A stretch of 64,000 bases of DNA from Bacteroidia bacterium (lineage in GTDB: Bacteria; Bacteroidota; Bacteroidia; J057). The notes under the pieces are model-generated. The model did not search any database. It saw nothing but the letters and a program-made list of their open reading frames with translations, and was not told where the DNA came from. Every line of letters begins with the position of its first letter. Position 1 is the first letter of the stretch. The stretch spans positions 992,001 through 1,056,000 of the forward strand of contig JAWKNO010000002.1 in the NCBI GenBank assembly GCA_041391665.1. The letters are read 5' to 3'. Of the stretch, positions 48,747 through 58,179 are shown one piece after another. Position numbers and translations under genes: made by a program.

Positions 48747-49166
48747 ATGGTGTATTTACTTTACTTTCTGGCATCAGTTATTATTTTTCATAAGGCGATT
48801 CTGGTTTATAGTGTGATGTATGCCCATTTAAAGAGCAAACAATCTTATCTGACCGGTATCGTCGCAATAACGATGATCGTATTGCTGGTCGCAGCCATGA
48901 TCTTTAAAAGCTGGGCTGTGCTACTGGCAAGCTTTGCAGGATATATCCTGTACAATTTGATCGATGCTTCTTACCTGTCCATTCGCTATCAGCGACAACC
49001 GTCGCCGTTTATGCCTGTGTACGCACTGATGTTCGTGGACACAGTTATTTGCTATCAGCAGGAAGAATGGATATATTTTGCACTCAGTTATGGCGTTTAT
49101 TGGGTCGCATCTCTGATTTTGGGAAAAAAAATTCTAAATCGGGGCATACAATCGCAAAAAATTTGA
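48747..49166 (+). CDS. small polytopic membrane protein
   Basis: 139 residues from ATG (MVYLLYFLAS); a TTG at 48678 would add a further hydrophobic 23-residue segment and give 162 residues. About four membrane helices with aromatic-rich ends (YILYNLIDASYLSIRY, WIYFALSYGVYWVASLI). No recognisable motif; some resemblance to small PnuC-like membrane proteins by topology only. Upstream of tRNA-Gly on the same strand. Confidence 0.62.
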   Translation: MVYLLYFLASVIIFHKAILVYSVMYAHLKSKQSYLTGIVAITMIVLLVAAMIFKSWAVLLASFAGYILYNLIDASYLSIRYQRQPSPFMPVYALMFVDTVICYQQEEWIYFALSYGVYWVASLILGKKILNRGIQSQKI

Positions 49167-49215
49167 TTTTTTTTTTGGAGTATTAAAAGTAAAGTTATTC
49201 CTTTGTATCCCAATC

Positions 49216-49291
<76 letters not shown>

Positions 49292-49293
49292 AC

Positions 49294-49325
49294 AAAAAAA
49301 GCCGCGAATTTCGCGGCTTTTTTTT
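49294..49325. terminator. bidirectional intrinsic terminator
   Basis: GCCGCGAA-T-TTCGCGGC stem flanked by A7 on the left and a long T-run on the right. It ends tRNA-Gly on the plus strand and sppA on the minus strand. Confidence 0.9.
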
Positions 49326-49349
49326 ATTACTTTTTACCTGCCCCAACCC

Positions 49350-51143
49350 TTACCGAACCTCCAGCTGAAAAGGCATCAGCGTGTAAAGTCCGCTTTGGGG
49401 AATGTCTTTTTTGATGGTGCGAATTGTTTCCAATTCTTCATAAAGTGGGTTCTTCTGGTCGATATAAGAAGCAGAGGATTCCGCCATACCTGCCATGATC
49501 TCTTCAAAGGGTGATTGGGCTTTAGGCAGCCGCTCAAGCCGGTAATCAGTTCCCAGTTCTGCGAGTTCTGCTGCCGCCTTAATCGCCTGATCCAATCCGC
49601 CTATTTCATCTACAAGATTGATTTTCTTCGCTTCCGTGCCTGACCATACCCGCCCCTGTGCAATTTTATCTACAGAAAGGGAATCTGCAAACCCCCGGCC
49701 TTCCTGAACAACTTTGAGAAAAGTGCCATAGCCTTTTTCTACGTATTTCTGCATAAGCTGGCGTTCCATCTCAGGCATAGGGAAATTGGGATTGCCAAAA
49801 TTTGCGTGAGGATGTGTTTCTACTTCGTCAAAAGTAATCCCCAGGTTTTTATTAAAAAGTTCTTTGGTATTGAAGAGTACACCAAATATGCCAATAGACC
49901 CGGTAATGGTATTAGCTTGTGCGTAAATTTTATCGCAGGGAGCAGAGATATAATACCCACCAGAAGCGGCAAAGTCGCCCATAGACGCAACTACGGGTTT
50001 TTCCTTACTCAGAAGCCGGATTTCATCAGCAATCACATCTGAGGCCATCGCGCTGCCTCCACGGCTGTTGACGCGAAACACAACTGCTTTCACATTTTTG
50101 TCTTTCCTCACTTTTCTGAGCGCTTCTACAATTGTCTCAGAGCCCATCGTACCATCACTACTTTTCCCCGATTGAATGCCACCTTCTGCAAATACAACGG
50201 CTATTTTAGTGGAGGAGTACTTGTCTTTTGAAGAAGGTGCGCGCATATATTTTTTTAAACTAAGGAAAGTAATTGCTTTGCCTTCATCGAGGCCAAGTTC
50301 AGTCCGAAGTTCATCGAGTACTTTTTGCTCATAAGCAACTTCATCAATCAAACCTGCTTTTAGGGCATCTTCACCATCTCCAAAGATAAAATCGCTGGCA
50401 GTCGCGTTGATTTTTTCAACGGTCGTTGACCTGGAAATGGCCACATCTTCCGCAAATACCTGCCAAAGGTCATCCATATATTTTTGTGTTTGCAAACGGT
50501 TTGCCTCACTCATTTCCTTAAGAAAATAGGGCTCCACCGCAGATTTGAAAGTTCCTACCCGAAAAATTTCAGGTTTAAGGTCGATTTTTTCAAACAACCC
50601 GGTATAAAACATTGGCAGGGCAGCGAAACCGTTAAACTCCAGCATCCCGGTCGCTGGCATATAGAGCTTGTCAGCGGTACTTGCGAGGTAATAGCTGTTT
50701 TCTGCATAAATCTCGGAATAGGCATAAATAAACTTTCCGCTTGTCTTAAAATCAATCAATGCGTCGCGTACAGATTTGAGTGAAGCCCAGTTTGCCTGAA
50801 GCCCAGCAGGGAGTGTCAGGTAAATCCCTCTGATTTTTTCGTCTTCTTTGGCTTTTTGAATGGATTCGATGACCTGAAACAGACCGGTTTTGGTATTTGA
50901 CACGCCAGCAAAAGGAATAAACTCGCTAAAATCAAACTCAAGGGGATCTGCTGCTGCGTTTTCTACAAACTCTCCTGAGAGATCCAACTTTAAGACAGTA
51001 TTGGCTTTCACGACCACCTGATCACCAGATCCTCCAATTGCCGCGGCAATTCCACCTATGATCAGAAACAAAATGGGAATCCCGATTAAAAAGGCAAGCA
51101 TTACTCCAAGAAAACTTGCAAAAATGTTTTTAATAAAATTCAT
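49350..51143 (-). CDS. sppA: signal peptide peptidase SppA, 67-kDa type
   Basis: A 597-residue serine protease of the inner membrane, facing the periplasm, that degrades cleaved signal peptides. N-terminal membrane helix (ASFLGVMLAFLIGIPILFLIIGG), then a duplicated crotonase-like pair of domains as in the long (type 67K) SppA. The catalytic Ser is Ser394 in DFAASGGYYIS; the lysine is expected in the N-terminal half (AVEPYFLKEMSEANR, by similarity). RVNSRGGSAMASD and NTITGSIGIFG are further family segments. Single gene. Confidence 0.95.
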   Translation of the reverse strand: MNFIKNIFASFLGVMLAFLIGIPILFLIIGGIAAAIGGSGDQVVVKANTVLKLDLSGEFVENAAADPLEFDFSEFIPFAGVSNTKTGLFQVIESIQKAKEDEKIRGIYLTLPAGLQANWASLKSVRDALIDFKTSGKFIYAYSEIYAENSYYLASTADKLYMPATGMLEFNGFAALPMFYTGLFEKIDLKPEIFRVGTFKSAVEPYFLKEMSEANRLQTQKYMDDLWQVFAEDVAISRSTTVEKINATASDFIFGDGEDALKAGLIDEVAYEQKVLDELRTELGLDEGKAITFLSLKKYMRAPSSKDKYSSTKIAVVFAEGGIQSGKSSDGTMGSETIVEALRKVRKDKNVKAVVFRVNSRGGSAMASDVIADEIRLLSKEKPVVASMGDFAASGGYYISAPCDKIYAQANTITGSIGIFGVLFNTKELFNKNLGITFDEVETHPHANFGNPNFPMPEMERQLMQKYVEKGYGTFLKVVQEGRGFADSLSVDKIAQGRVWSGTEAKKINLVDEIGGLDQAIKAAAELAELGTDYRLERLPKAQSPFEEIMAGMAESSASYIDQKNPLYEELETIRTIKKDIPQSGLYTLMPFQLEVR

Positions 51144-51257
51144 ATTTTATATTCATTTGTAATTAGAGATATTACGCAGTAATACCTGTTTGAGACGTAA
51201 ATTTACCTACAATAACAAAACTTTTAAAAGAACTTCTCATCCTGCCTGTAAATAAGC

Positions 51258-51265
51258 TATCTTTG
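51258..51265 (+). promoter_or_regulatory. possible -7 element overlapping the folK start region
   Basis: TATCTTTG fits TAnnTTTG and ends 7 bases before the ATG at 51272, which would give an almost leaderless transcript. No TTTG at the right upstream distance was seen. Confidence 0.25.
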
Positions 51266-51271
51266 CTAAAG

Positions 51272-51769
51272 ATGATTTTTCTTGGTCTGGGTTCGAATAT
51301 GGGTGATAAAGTCCGGAATATAATTGCGGCCATGGATCACTTGTCCTCTGCTGAGGTTCTGATCCGTCGCCGTTCACGGCTTTTTGAAACCCCTCCCTGG
51401 GGAGTCGAAACTCAGGACGAATTTCTGAATATCGTATGCGAGGTTTCCTTTGACGGTTCCCCCGAACGGCTGTTGCAGATTTTGCTGGATACCGAACAAC
51501 TCATGGGGCGTTATCGCTATTATAAATGGGGCCCAAGGTTGATAGATATTGATATTCTGGAATTCAACCGGGAAATTCATTCGACTGAAAGTCTCACGCT
51601 TCCTCATCCTTTCTATCCTCAACGGCCTTTTGTTCTGGTTCCTTTCGCCGACCTGGAGCCCGGGTGGGTTCCTACCGGTTTTGATCAAACGGTCAGTCAG
51701 ATATTGGAAACGCTTCCCCTGGCTGATATACAGCCGTTTGAGCACAAGGATTATATCCCCGTTTTCTGA
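51272..51769 (+). CDS. folK: 2-amino-4-hydroxy-6-hydroxymethyldihydropteridine pyrophosphokinase
   Basis: A 165-residue HPPK from ATG (MIFLGLGSNMGDK); a TTG start three codons upstream is less likely. Motifs: LGLGSNMGDKVRNI (residues 4-17), FETPPWGVETQDEFLN (about 40-55), RYRYYKWGPRLIDIDIL (about 80-96, with catalytic and Mg-binding Arg/Asp residues), LPHPFYPQRPFVLVPFADL. It transfers pyrophosphate from ATP to the pterin in folate synthesis. The UbiA-like gene starts 9 bp later. Confidence 0.96.
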   Translation: MIFLGLGSNMGDKVRNIIAAMDHLSSAEVLIRRRSRLFETPPWGVETQDEFLNIVCEVSFDGSPERLLQILLDTEQLMGRYRYYKWGPRLIDIDILEFNREIHSTESLTLPHPFYPQRPFVLVPFADLEPGWVPTGFDQTVSQILETLPLADIQPFEHKDYIPVF

Positions 51770-51778
51770 CTTATACCT

Positions 51779-52615
51779 ATGAAAAGGATGTATAAGTATT
51801 TTCAGATTTTAAGCCTCGATGTCGTTGTGGGGGCTGTTGCCTCAGGGGGAATGGCTGCAAAAATGCTGCAGGTTTCAATGCCGTTGATCTGGTGGGTAGC
51901 CCTTCCCGTAAGTGTTTGGGTAATCTATACGCTCGACCATCTGCTCGATGCCTCCCGGCTTAAAAATCAGGCACATACGGAGAGGCATTTATTTCACTAC
52001 CGCCATTTTCGGGTGATTGGAAGCGTGTGGGCCATCCTCTTTTTGAGTTGTCTCACCTGGATACCCTTTTATGTGCCAGCGCAAATGTTGTACCTGGGGC
52101 TGGGTATGGGAGTGCTTGTGGTATTTCATTTGGGATTGGTGCAGTGGGTCGGCGGTAAAACTTCCTGGTTGCTTCACAAAGAACTGGGCGTAGCGGTAAT
52201 TTATGCTGTGGGCGTGTGGGGTGGGCCGCTGGTAATGGCCGGATACCCGGTGAGCCTGATGGAGATTTATCTATTTATACAGTTTTTTCTGCTTGCCTTG
52301 ATCAATCTTATCATATTTTCTCTGTTTGATATTGAAACAGATACCCGGGACAACCAGACCTCTTTTGTGCGGGCGATAGGAGAAAAAAAAGCGAAAGGGC
52401 TTATCGGGTTTCTATCTTTGATTGTCGTCGGTTTGGGGTTATGGGGAGGGTTGGGTTTCTCGCCCAAAGAATGGGCTGTAGAAGCCATTTATGGGTTTAT
52501 GCTGGGGATTCTTCTGGGATTGATCTTTCAGCGAAAATGGTTCAGTATAAATGAGCGCTACCGCATATGGGGCGATGGCGTTTTTTACCTGCCATTTTTA
52601 GTATGGGCAATTTGA
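51779..52615 (+). CDS. UbiA-like membrane prenyltransferase-fold protein
   Basis: A 278-residue protein with about eight membrane helices. Two acidic motifs in cytoplasm-facing loops fit the UbiA fold: YTLDHLLDASR (about residues 44-54, first Asp-rich motif) and DIETDTRDNQTSF (about 182-194, second motif). Both are shorter or altered relative to NDxxDxxxD and DxxxDxxxD. UbiA enzymes transfer polyprenyl chains to aromatic or other acceptors; the acceptor here is unknown. Co-transcribed with folK by spacing only. Confidence 0.6.
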   Translation: MKRMYKYFQILSLDVVVGAVASGGMAAKMLQVSMPLIWWVALPVSVWVIYTLDHLLDASRLKNQAHTERHLFHYRHFRVIGSVWAILFLSCLTWIPFYVPAQMLYLGLGMGVLVVFHLGLVQWVGGKTSWLLHKELGVAVIYAVGVWGGPLVMAGYPVSLMEIYLFIQFFLLALINLIIFSLFDIETDTRDNQTSFVRAIGEKKAKGLIGFLSLIVVGLGLWGGLGFSPKEWAVEAIYGFMLGILLGLIFQRKWFSINERYRIWGDGVFYLPFLVWAI

Positions 52616-52636
52616 TCGCTCACGAAACCCAATCCT

Positions 52637-53227
52637 TCAATTCAGCTCGTCTTTCATATCGCACATCAAATGAATGATTTTGGTGGAAAGAAGAATATCT
52701 TGCTCCGCTTTTATCTGTCTGGGCATTACAAAATTCATATTCTCTCCATCAATGTATAATATCGCTTCTGTTACCTCTTTAAACGTATCGTGAATACTGA
52801 TTTTTACATTTTCCGACAACAGCAGACCCGAAAACATCATGTCGTTGGTCTCAATACGGATATCTGTATCAAGATCGTGATTGACTTGAATAGACTTGTC
52901 ATTTTGTGTGATGGCTTCAAGATTTTCCGAAAGATTTTTACTGATCTTTAGCCATTTGAGGTTGGGGTTGATCATGGGAACCGAAAAACACAGGCACGCC
53001 GGTTTGACAATCTTGTCGAAAGGAATGACCTTTACCGGGTAATCGCGAAACCGCCCGAAAATGGTAAAATCTTTTTCGCTGGTATAAGCTATATGAAGAC
53101 TCAATCGTCTGGCAAGTTCCCGGTGAAGATTTTCTTTTTGGGTGAATTTCCGCTGAAGGCTTAACCCTGCGATGACCAGCGCAACAACGACTACGATGCA
53201 GACCACAAAAACAATGGGTATGAGCAT
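52637..53227 (-). CDS. single-helix membrane protein of unknown function
   Basis: A 196-residue protein from the ATG of MLIPIVFVVCIVVVVALVIAGLS; a longer upstream start would place residues before the membrane helix. One N-terminal membrane helix, then a soluble domain of mixed strands (YPVKVIPFDKI, VNHDLDTDIRIETND, ILYIDGENMNFVMP). No family was recognised. Divergent to the alpha/beta hydrolase gene with 28 bp between starts. Confidence 0.65.
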   Translation of the reverse strand: MLIPIVFVVCIVVVVALVIAGLSLQRKFTQKENLHRELARRLSLHIAYTSEKDFTIFGRFRDYPVKVIPFDKIVKPACLCFSVPMINPNLKWLKISKNLSENLEAITQNDKSIQVNHDLDTDIRIETNDMMFSGLLLSENVKISIHDTFKEVTEAILYIDGENMNFVMPRQIKAEQDILLSTKIIHLMCDMKDELN

Positions 53228-53255
53228 ATTATTTTCGATTTCACAGGTAAAGTAA

Positions 53256-53960
53256 ATGAATCCTGACGTATTATCAACCGTTCCCCCCCGAATCATTTAT
53301 GCCATTCCTGGCTTAGGTACTGATGAACGTATTTTTTCCCGGCTGAATCTGCCCTTTCATCTGTATTTTCTGAAATGGCTTGAACCCATTCCCGAAGAAT
53401 CTCTTCAGGATTATGCCCGCAGAATGGCAGCCCAAATCCCGGTTCAGGAACCGGTAACCATATTAGCGGTCTCTTTTGGTGGAATTGTAGCACAGGAAAT
53501 GGCGGCTTTTCGCCCTGTGGAAAAAATCCTGATGATATCTGGCATTCAGTCTCCCGCCGAATTGCCTTTCCATTTTTCAATCATGCGGAAAGTTCCCTTA
53601 TACCGGCTATCCCGGGGGAAGTGGCGAATTTATACCTTAAAATACTGGAGCAGGCTGTTTGGTATTCATCATCGTGAAGAGCAACAATTGCTCGTGGATA
53701 TTTTTAAATCTTTTTCAGACCATTACAGAATGTGGGCGATCAGACAGCTTGTCCATTGGAGAGGTCTGTCCCTGGAAACTCCGGTCATAAGACTAAATGG
53801 AGGCCGGGATAAGGTCTTTCCTGTGAATAAAATTCAAAAATCGAATATTTTGAAAAATGGAAACCATTTTATGATATATCAACAGGCAGGTTTAATATCA
53901 GAATGGATAGTTCTGCAAATTGAAAAACCCGGTGAAAAATTGTTTCCGATTAATACGTAA
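53256..53960 (+). CDS. alpha/beta hydrolase
   Basis: A 234-residue hydrolase. The nucleophile elbow reads LAVSFGGIVAQEM (AxSxG in place of the common GxSxG; Ser about residue 74), the acid is in RLNGGRDKVFPV and the His in KNGNHFMIY near residue 210. This small AB-hydrolase lacks a large cap. No signal peptide, so it acts in the cytoplasm; the substrate is unknown. Confidence 0.82.
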   Translation: MNPDVLSTVPPRIIYAIPGLGTDERIFSRLNLPFHLYFLKWLEPIPEESLQDYARRMAAQIPVQEPVTILAVSFGGIVAQEMAAFRPVEKILMISGIQSPAELPFHFSIMRKVPLYRLSRGKWRIYTLKYWSRLFGIHHREEQQLLVDIFKSFSDHYRMWAIRQLVHWRGLSLETPVIRLNGGRDKVFPVNKIQKSNILKNGNHFMIYQQAGLISEWIVLQIEKPGEKLFPINT

Positions 53961-54087
53961 AAATAACCATTGGTAACCGACTTTTATCTGAAGGGGTTGA
54001 TAGGGGTAGTGAAATGCGAAGTTGTACGTAATTTAACAGAATCTTACATCTTCCAACTTCTTTTAAACAACCGAAAAACTACCCCCA

Positions 54088-55971
54088 ATGCAGAAAGCAT
54101 CTCACATTATTACCTTTTCCCTTTTCTTCTTGTATTTTTCTTACATCCAGGCATCCATCATTTATGTGAAACATAATGCTACAGGAGACAACAATGGTAC
54201 ATCCTGGACCCATGCCTACACCCAGCTCCAGGCTGCCATTGATGCAGCTGCATATTCCGGTGATGAAATATGGGTCGCAGCTGGTACTTATTATCCTACG
54301 AAGGATAAATCGGGTGTCGTTCCAGCTGATAGCAGGAAAAAAACTTTTCGTATCTACAAATCAATTGGTATATATGGTGGTTTTGCAGGTTCGGAGAATC
54401 TCCTTTCTCAGCGCAACCCTGCTACCAATGTAACGGCTTTAAATGGCAGTACCGGCCTTACCTCCGTGTATCAGGTTGTGTATATTGCAAGCCTGAATGG
54501 GGCTACATTGGACGGGTTTACGATTAGTAATGGAAAAGCAGATGGCAGCTCGTCATATGCCAATGGTGGAGGCATTTATCTTTCCAATGCCAGTAATGTA
54601 TTGTTGCAAAACCTTTTGATTCAGGACTGTGAAGCGATCAAGGGTGGGGGGATATACAATGAAAACTCCAACTCCGTAACTGTCGAGAATGTCCGTTTTC
54701 GCAGAAATGACGCTGAAAAAGGGGGCGGAATGTACAATGACAATACCAGTGCAATTGTAGTTCGCAGTTGTGGATTCTGTAACAATACCTCAGAAGAAGG
54801 TGGCGGGGGAATGTACAACAAATCTTTGAGCAGCCTGATGATCGTAAACTCTGTTTTTTCCGGAAATACCTCTGAAGGCAACGGAGGCGGTGTTTACAAT
54901 CATTCTTTGAGTGCCATTACTGTTACCAACAGCACATTCTATCAAAATGAATCTGACGGAAATGGCGGCGGATTTTATATTGTTTCTTCCTCTTCCTGTA
55001 GTTTTTACAACAGTATATTTTGGGATAATACGGATCAGAATGGCAGTGCTGCCGCAAACTCTCAGGCCTATGCCAACGGTTCGACCTCTTCAAAAAACTC
55101 GTATTATACACTGATCAAAGGTTCTAACGGCAGTGGGGGGGGATGGGCATCTGCTTTTACAGATGGTGGCAACAATCTCGACAACGACCCGCTTTTTTAT
55201 GATGCCAATGGTTCTGATAATACTTCCTGCACAGATGATGACAATTTTGGTCTTAGCGCGGGATCTCCGGCGCTCAACGCCGGAACAAACTCCGCACCGG
55301 GTATAACCGCTTCTGATGCGGACGGAGAAGCTCGCGTGCAGGACGGAACGGTTGATTTGGGGCCTTTTGAAGGTTTGGGTGATGCCGGATTCCCTGTAGA
55401 ATGGGCGTTTATTGAGGCGCAATGGGAGACTGGCGTGGCCGGTCGTGTCGCAGAAATCCAGTGGGGAACTACCCAGGAAATCAATAATGACTATTTTGTC
55501 ATAGAAAGAGCGGTCAAAGGCAGTATCGGCGACACATGGAGCGAAGTTGGCAGAACCGAAGGCGCAGGAACTACAGACAAAGCTACGGTTTACACATTTG
55601 AAGATCACAATATTCCGGCGAATGCAGACGGTATTGTCTTGTCCTACCGTATTCGCCAGGTGGACATAGATGGAAGGTTTAGTTTTAGCAAAACCGTCGA
55701 ACTGGTACTTTGGGGTAATGATCGGGCTTCTTTTGCCGTATATCCCAATCCTACTTCGAGTAGTCTCACATTGCAGGCTGCTATAGAAGGGGACCAGATG
55801 CTCGAAACCGTGAGAATATTATCGCTCACCGGACAAGCTGTATATGAAACTAATCCATCTGCTGCCCGGTGGGAAGAAACAATCGATGTATCACACCTGC
55901 CCAAAGGTTTGTATTTTGCTCAGATGGTTTACACCTATGGTCAGAAGAGTATCCGGTTAATGGTCAGATAA
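54088..55971 (+). CDS. T9SS-exported right-handed beta-helix surface protein
   Basis: A 627-residue protein with signal peptide (HIITFSLFFLYFSYIQA). Residues about 25-120 match the polymorphic-outer-membrane/Bacteroidota surface-protein start (YVKHNATGDNNGTSWTHAYT, AAIDAAAYSGDEIWVAAGTY). A parallel beta-helix follows (about 140-330) with repeats containing GGGIYNENS and GGGMYNDNTS type turns. A linker (about 440-530) leads to a type A T9SS sorting domain (FAVYPNPTSSSLTLQAA, LPKGLYFAQMVYTYG). It is likely bound to the cell surface. Just upstream of, and convergent with, the wbpB-like gene. Confidence 0.9.
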   Translation: MQKASHIITFSLFFLYFSYIQASIIYVKHNATGDNNGTSWTHAYTQLQAAIDAAAYSGDEIWVAAGTYYPTKDKSGVVPADSRKKTFRIYKSIGIYGGFAGSENLLSQRNPATNVTALNGSTGLTSVYQVVYIASLNGATLDGFTISNGKADGSSSYANGGGIYLSNASNVLLQNLLIQDCEAIKGGGIYNENSNSVTVENVRFRRNDAEKGGGMYNDNTSAIVVRSCGFCNNTSEEGGGGMYNKSLSSLMIVNSVFSGNTSEGNGGGVYNHSLSAITVTNSTFYQNESDGNGGGFYIVSSSSCSFYNSIFWDNTDQNGSAAANSQAYANGSTSSKNSYYTLIKGSNGSGGGWASAFTDGGNNLDNDPLFYDANGSDNTSCTDDDNFGLSAGSPALNAGTNSAPGITASDADGEARVQDGTVDLGPFEGLGDAGFPVEWAFIEAQWETGVAGRVAEIQWGTTQEINNDYFVIERAVKGSIGDTWSEVGRTEGAGTTDKATVYTFEDHNIPANADGIVLSYRIRQVDIDGRFSFSKTVELVLWGNDRASFAVYPNPTSSSLTLQAAIEGDQMLETVRILSLTGQAVYETNPSAARWEETIDVSHLPKGLYFAQMVYTYGQKSIRLMVR

Positions 55972-55984
55972 ACAAATTATAAAA

Positions 55985-56024
55985 AAGAAAAAGGCTGTCT
56001 TTGAGAAAAGACAGCCTTTTTTAT
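55985..56024. terminator. bidirectional intrinsic terminator
   Basis: AAAAAGGCTGTCTTT (55988-56002), loop GAGA, AAAGACAGCCTTTTT (56007-56021), with A and T tracts on the two sides. Ends the beta-helix gene on plus and the glycan operon on minus. Confidence 0.88.
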
Positions 56025-56039
56025 ATTGAAAAAGAGAAC

Positions 56040-56981
56040 CTATTTGATAAACAGATGATTCATTTTTCTTTCATTTTTTACGGGACTGCTGCGAATGTTG
56101 TGAACAAGTTCAATAGAAGGGCGTGCGTCATCCAATCCAAAGCCATTTCCCTCCAGAATCACTTCATACATACGTGTATGCAAGTCTGTGAATCCATCTG
56201 AAAACTCAATTTCGTTGCCATCGTATTTGATTGAGCGATACGTTGTTTGCCCTTTTTCTGCAATATCAACCGGGATATCTTTTTTGTCAATACTCAGAAA
56301 CCACGATACATCCGCATTTTCGAGTTCGAGCATACCCCCCATTTTTGTTTTTTCTTTCAGATAGACCTCACTATGCTGGACCTTTCCAAAAAGCCAGATC
56401 AGCATATCAAAAAAATGAATACCAATATTGGTTGCGATTCCACCAGATTTATCTTCATCCCCTTTCCATGAATAGTTATACCACGGGCCACGTGAGGTAA
56501 TATAGGTCAACTCCACCTGATATTTTTTATTAGTTTTTTCTGCTTCAAGCTTATGCTTCAGTTTGATCAGTGAATCATGAACTCTGAGCTGGAGAATATT
56601 GTATACTTTCCCCTGGCTTTCAGCTTCCATCTCAGCTAACGCGTCGAGGTGCCATGGGGTTGCGACCAGGGGTTTTTCACAGATTGCATCGCATCCCAGC
56701 CGGAGGGCCATACGAATATGCGCGTCGTGAAGGTAATTTGGGGCGCAAATCGTCAGATAATCGATACTTGGCCTTTTGGGATCTCTTTTAAGTCTTTCCA
56801 GGTGCCGGTCAAACCTTTCAAATTCAGTAAAAAACGCCACATCGGAAAAGTATCGGTCAAGAATTCCTACCGAATCATGTGGATCCGTCGCTGCAATGAG
56901 TCTATTCCCTGTATCGTGAATAGCTTTCAGATGCCGGGGTGCGATATAGCCGGCTACACCAGTGATTGCAAAATATTTCAT
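56040..56981 (-). CDS. UDP-N-acetyl-2-amino-2-deoxyglucuronate dehydrogenase-like protein (WbpB/WlbA)
   Basis: A 313-residue Gfo/Idh/MocA fold enzyme with GVAGYIAPRHLKAIHDTG (residues 8-25), TICAPNYLHDAH (about 95-106) and CEKPLVATPWHLD (about 119-131), followed by WKGDEDKSGGIATNIGIHFFD. These are hallmarks of the WbpB/WlbA subgroup, which oxidises C3 of UDP-GlcNAcA with NAD recycling during synthesis of UDP-2,3-diacetamido-hexuronic acids. A 2-epimerase gene follows upstream in the operon (67 bp). The aminotransferase and acetyltransferase (WbpE/WbpD) partners are not in the window. Confidence 0.88.
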   Translation of the reverse strand: MKYFAITGVAGYIAPRHLKAIHDTGNRLIAATDPHDSVGILDRYFSDVAFFTEFERFDRHLERLKRDPKRPSIDYLTICAPNYLHDAHIRMALRLGCDAICEKPLVATPWHLDALAEMEAESQGKVYNILQLRVHDSLIKLKHKLEAEKTNKKYQVELTYITSRGPWYNYSWKGDEDKSGGIATNIGIHFFDMLIWLFGKVQHSEVYLKEKTKMGGMLELENADVSWFLSIDKKDIPVDIAEKGQTTYRSIKYDGNEIEFSDGFTDLHTRMYEVILEGNGFGLDDARPSIELVHNIRSSPVKNERKMNHLFIK

Positions 56982-57048
56982 AATGGGGGGACTTATGAAT
57001 GATTAATAAAAATATACAATTTTTGTCAATATGAAGATAATAGAAATT

Positions 57049-58179
57049 TTATAGGTGGAGAATAGCCGATAAAATTATTTCTGATGAATTTCCATCACCA
57101 AAATATCTTCTGGCATTAGATTCGAAAGAAGGTTTTTCCTCCATGGTTTTTTCCCACCAGAAATCTACCCCTTTTACGATATTTTCAGGATCAGGGCCTG
57201 TGATAATATTCCCGCCACCTTCCACGGTTTCTAGCCATTCGGTTTCTGTGCGAAGGGTAATGCAGGGGCAATCGAGGAAAAACGCCTCTTTCTGTAATCC
57301 ACCTGAATCAGTCAGTGCAAATCGGGCATTTCCTACCAGTTGCAGCATCTCGAGATATCCTACCGGGTCGCAAATTTTTAAATTAGCGGATGCTTTCCAT
57401 TCCGGGAGAAGTTTGGGCAGGAGATGGAAAACCCGGGGATGAATGGGGAAAACTACCGGAATGCGGGTATCGGCTACCAGGTTGAGTGTGTCGAGAATTC
57501 CGCCCAGCAATTGTGCATCAGAGGTATTTTCTGCACGGTGAATCGTCGCGATGGCATAACCTCCGGGTGTCAGGCCCATATCCGCCAGAATCGTAGATTT
57601 CTCAGCAGCAATTTTTCGATTGTGCAGTACGGTATCGTACATAATATCACCTGTGAGTATAGAAACTGCTTCCAGACCTTCCCTTTTTAGGTTCTCCATG
57701 GCCGTTCCTGTTGGTGCAAGATTGATATTTGAAATATGGTCAGAGACAATCCGGTTGATTTCCTCAGGCATGGTACGGTTAAAACTCCGCAAACCTGCTT
57801 CAATATGAGCGATTGGTAAATGAAGTTTGGCAGCTGCCAGCGCAGCTGCTGCGGTAGAGTTTGTATCGCCAAAAATCACCACCATATCGGGTTTTTCTTC
57901 CAGCAATATGGCCTCAATTCCGATGAGCATTTTTCCTGTCTGTTCTCCATGAGATCCCGAACCTATGGCGAGATTGAATTCGGGGTAGGGGATTTCCAGA
58001 TCCTCAAAAAAAACATCCGACATTTTGGCATCGTAATGTTGTCCGGTATGGATCGTCTTATGAGTAACAAACGGGTGTTTTGTTTCATTGTGACGGGCGA
58101 TGGCCCGGGTAAAGGGGGCAAGTTTGATAAACTGGGGACGTGCCCCTACGATACTGATGATTTTATATGCTGGATTCAT
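57049..58179 (-). CDS. UDP-N-acetylglucosamine 2-epimerase-like enzyme (WbpI/WecB type)
   Basis: A 376-residue non-hydrolysing 2-epimerase from the ATG of MNPAYKIISIVGARPQF; five upstream residues are possible. Motifs: VGARPQFIKLAP (residues 10-21), TGQHYDAKMSDVFFEDL, VFGDTNSTAAAA, HIEAGLRSFNRTMPEEINRIVSDH (with catalytic Glu and His), TIHRAENTSD, LTDSGGLQKEA and RTETEW. In context with WbpB it may act on UDP-2,3-diacetamido-glucuronic acid to give the manno form (WbpI), or on UDP-GlcNAc (WecB). Overlaps the following asparagine-synthase-like gene by 17 bp. Confidence 0.92.
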   Translation of the reverse strand: MNPAYKIISIVGARPQFIKLAPFTRAIARHNETKHPFVTHKTIHTGQHYDAKMSDVFFEDLEIPYPEFNLAIGSGSHGEQTGKMLIGIEAILLEEKPDMVVIFGDTNSTAAAALAAAKLHLPIAHIEAGLRSFNRTMPEEINRIVSDHISNINLAPTGTAMENLKREGLEAVSILTGDIMYDTVLHNRKIAAEKSTILADMGLTPGGYAIATIHRAENTSDAQLLGGILDTLNLVADTRIPVVFPIHPRVFHLLPKLLPEWKASANLKICDPVGYLEMLQLVGNARFALTDSGGLQKEAFFLDCPCITLRTETEWLETVEGGGNIITGPDPENIVKGVDFWWEKTMEEKPSFESNARRYFGDGNSSEIILSAILHL

